5,235 nucleotides of DNA from Thaumarchaeota archaeon S13 (lineage in GTDB: Archaea > Thermoproteota > Nitrososphaeria > Nitrososphaerales > Nitrosopumilaceae). The translations under genes and the position numbers were made by a program. The stretch lies in contig RHFA01000076.1 in assembly GCA_003724275.1 (NCBI GenBank), positions 1-5,235 on the forward strand, in the 5' to 3' direction. Positions 4,072 to 5,235 of the stretch are shown here, one piece after another. The notes beneath the pieces are model-generated. The model worked only from the letters and a program-made list of their open reading frames with translations. It did no database searches and was not told where the DNA came from. Position 1 is the first letter of the stretch. Each line of letters starts with the position of its first letter.

Positions 4072-5235
4072 GCCCGCGCGCCGCGGCAGCCGTTGCGCTC
4101 GCGCTCTCGCTGGCCGCGCCGCACGCGGCCCTCGCGCAGGAGATCACGCTCTCCGCCGAGCAGCGCGAGTACTATTTTCTCGTCAACGAGCCGGTCCGCC
4201 TGCAGGTTCTCGTCAACAGCACGCATGCGGGCACCGTGCAGGGGACCATAGTCTCGGTGTTTGAGCAGAGCGCCGGCGGCGCGCAGATCTCCAGGTCAAA
4301 CTCCAACAGCGTGAGCGTTGCGCCAGGCGAGTCGGCCATCGACGTCGACCTGGGCACGCACGCCGCGCCGGCGACGATGAGCGTGGACCTGCTGCTGAGC
4401 TATGTCGAGGACGGCGCAAAGCTCGTCGACCTCGAGCCGCTCGTCGTCCACGTCGTCGAGGAGGACGCCGCCTCGCAGAACGTGCCTAGCCCGACGAGCG
4501 CGACGTCGCAGGAGGCGCAGCTCGCCCAGCCGCAGCAGCAGGGCGGCCAGCAGGCGCAGAACGCGCAGCAGCGCCTGCAAAACAGCCAGCTCGCCCAGGA
4601 CAGCAGCGCGCTCCGCGACGAGATACGCGAGCAGATAAGGCAGGACGCCGCCGAGCAGGAGGGCATCCTAGAGAGCGCCATGGCAAGCGAGGAGGTCGCC
4701 GCGCTGCACGAGGAGCTTCTCGAGCGCGGCTACACGCCGTCGTCCCAGTCAGCCAGCGCGTCGCCCGCCGCCCAGGACGCCCAGGACGCCCAGGACGCCC
4801 AGGACTCCCAGGACGGCGGCGGCCAGGACGGCGCGCAGGGAGCCCAGGACGGAGGCGCGCAGGGCGACTCGGGATCGTTTGAGCTTGCCTACGAGAACGC
4901 CGAGGGCCAGTGGGCGACCATAGAGGGCGAGGTCGAGGGCGGCGAGGTCACCAGTGCCGAGGTGCGCACGCAGGAGGAGCTCGACGCGGCGCTCGAGGCC
5001 CTCAGGGCCGACGAGGAGTTCCAGGAGCTCGCCGCGGGCCTAGAGGCCGAGGGGTACACGGAGATGGCCGCCGAGGCCTCGCGGGCCGCGGGCGGCGAGC
5101 TCGAGGCGGCAGTCACGTTTGCGCCGCCAGAGGGCTCTGCCGCCGCCGAGGCGCGCATCACAGCCACGGTAGCAAACTCCACGGTGGCCGACGTGCGCCT
5201 CGAGAGGCAGGGGGCAGAGGGCGGCCCCGCATGGA
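4068..5235 (+). CDS. Secreted, BatD-positioned protein with Gln-rich linker and AQD repeats (3' end outside window)
   Basis: GTG 4068 overlaps the VWA stop (GTGA) and opens a frame that runs unbroken to the window end, 389 residues so far. Residues 1-23 form a signal peptide (hydrophobic, Ala/Leu-rich, ending ALA before QE). Residues 24-130 look like an immunoglobulin-type beta domain (alternating hydrophobics, VRLQVLVNST). Residues 148-178 form a Gln-rich linker, followed by an acidic helical segment ending EELLERGYT (215-223). Residues 235-249 are AQD repeats. A beta stretch (269-300, from FELAYENAEGQWATIEG) follows, then a second helix ending LEAEGYT (325-331) and another beta stretch (344-380). 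The helix-plus-beta arrangement appears twice. There are no cysteines. Two NST sequons (N50, N370) could be glycosylated. It sits where bacterial Bat clusters often have BatD, but I see no clear BatD similarity. A C-terminal membrane anchor, if any, is outside the window. Expected location is the cell surface; function is unknown. Confidence 0.88.
   Translation, partial: MSPRAAAAVALALSLAAPHAALAQEITLSAEQREYYFLVNEPVRLQVLVNSTHAGTVQGTIVSVFEQSAGGAQISRSNSNSVSVAPGESAIDVDLGTHAAPATMSVDLLLSYVEDGAKLVDLEPLVVHVVEEDAASQNVPSPTSATSQEAQLAQPQQQGGQQAQNAQQRLQNSQLAQDSSALRDEIREQIRQDAAEQEGILESAMASEEVAALHEELLERGYTPSSQSASASPAAQDAQDAQDAQDSQDGGGQDGAQGAQDGGAQGDSGSFELAYENAEGQWATIEGEVEGGEVTSAEVRTQEELDAALEALRADEEFQELAAGLEAEGYTEMAAEASRAAGGELEAAVTFAPPEGSAAAEARITATVANSTVADVRLERQGAEGGPAW
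4509..4602 (+). other. Gln-rich low-complexity linker
   Basis: Within the secreted protein, residues 148-178 are dominated by Gln and Ala (runs such as QPQQQGGQQAQNAQQ). The stretch separates the N-terminal beta domain from the first helical segment. Its composition suggests a flexible extracellular spacer rather than a folded domain. Confidence 0.6.
4770..4814 (+). repeat. Five tandem 9-bp repeats (GCCCAGGAC) encoding Ala-Gln-Asp
   Basis: Four exact copies of GCCCAGGAC (4770-4805) and a fifth with one change (TCCCAGGAC, 4806-4814) lie in frame in the secreted protein gene and encode AQD four times and then SQD. Degenerate CAGGAC and GCGCAG units continue to about 4865. Because the unit is three codons long, gain or loss of copies keeps the frame. 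The exactness at DNA level, including at synonymous positions, suggests recent slippage or expansion. Confidence 0.95.

Noticed and set aside
4889..5182. Minus-strand open frame (97 codons, Ala/Ser-rich) near the window end
   Set aside because: It is antisense to the secreted protein gene, whose frame is open from a good start with a signal peptide. The Ala/Ser bias is what the complement of Glu/Ala/Gly codons gives.

Overview
The window looks archaeal, most likely from an ammonia-oxidising thaumarchaeon (Nitrososphaerota), and within that a GC-rich lineage such as Cenarchaeum or another sponge-associated Nitrosopumilales relative. The evidence is indirect. AT-rich TATA-like boxes sit about 25-35 bases before start codons in otherwise very GC-rich DNA. 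Downstream genes carry GGTG/GGAGG ribosome sites while promoter-proximal ones have none. ATA (Ile), AGG (Arg) and TTT (Phe) codons are frequent despite the high GC. The small two-helix membrane proteins also resemble a type I associate with this phylum. No ribosomal or tRNA gene is present to confirm the assignment.

Layout, all on the plus strand. Positions 1-390 hold the 3' end of an unrecognised, probably helical protein. After a short AT-rich promoter comes a small two-TM membrane protein (450-686). A second promoter-like box (731-741) precedes a longer paralog of it (760-1197). This paralog appears to open a tightly packed five-gene unit: paralog, MoxR-family AAA+ ATPase (1213-2202), DUF58 protein with a complete MIDAS (2235-3119), membrane-anchored BatA-like von Willebrand A protein (3124-4071, TTG start), and a large secreted or surface protein (4068 to the window end, GTG start, 4-base overlap with the gene before).

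MoxR, DUF58 and VWA proteins form a recurring chaperone-like module: the ATPase works with VWA-fold partners to mature or remodel a target protein (bacterial Bat, NorQ/NorD, CbbQ/CbbO and RavA/ViaA are known versions). Here the membrane VWA protein is followed, in the slot often held by BatD in bacteria, by a signal-peptide protein that I do not recognise as BatD. It has an N-terminal beta-rich domain, a Gln-rich linker, two apparent copies of a helix-plus-beta unit, and an AQD repeat linker interrupting the first copy. A plausible reading is an envelope-facing module: cytoplasmic ATPase and DUF58 protein, membrane VWA adaptor, and extracytoplasmic partner. The substrate cannot be told from this window.

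Almost all of the window is coding. The gaps (391-449, 687-759, 1198-1212, 2203-2234, 3120-3123) are short. I see no RNA gene, mobile element, CRISPR array or clear terminator.
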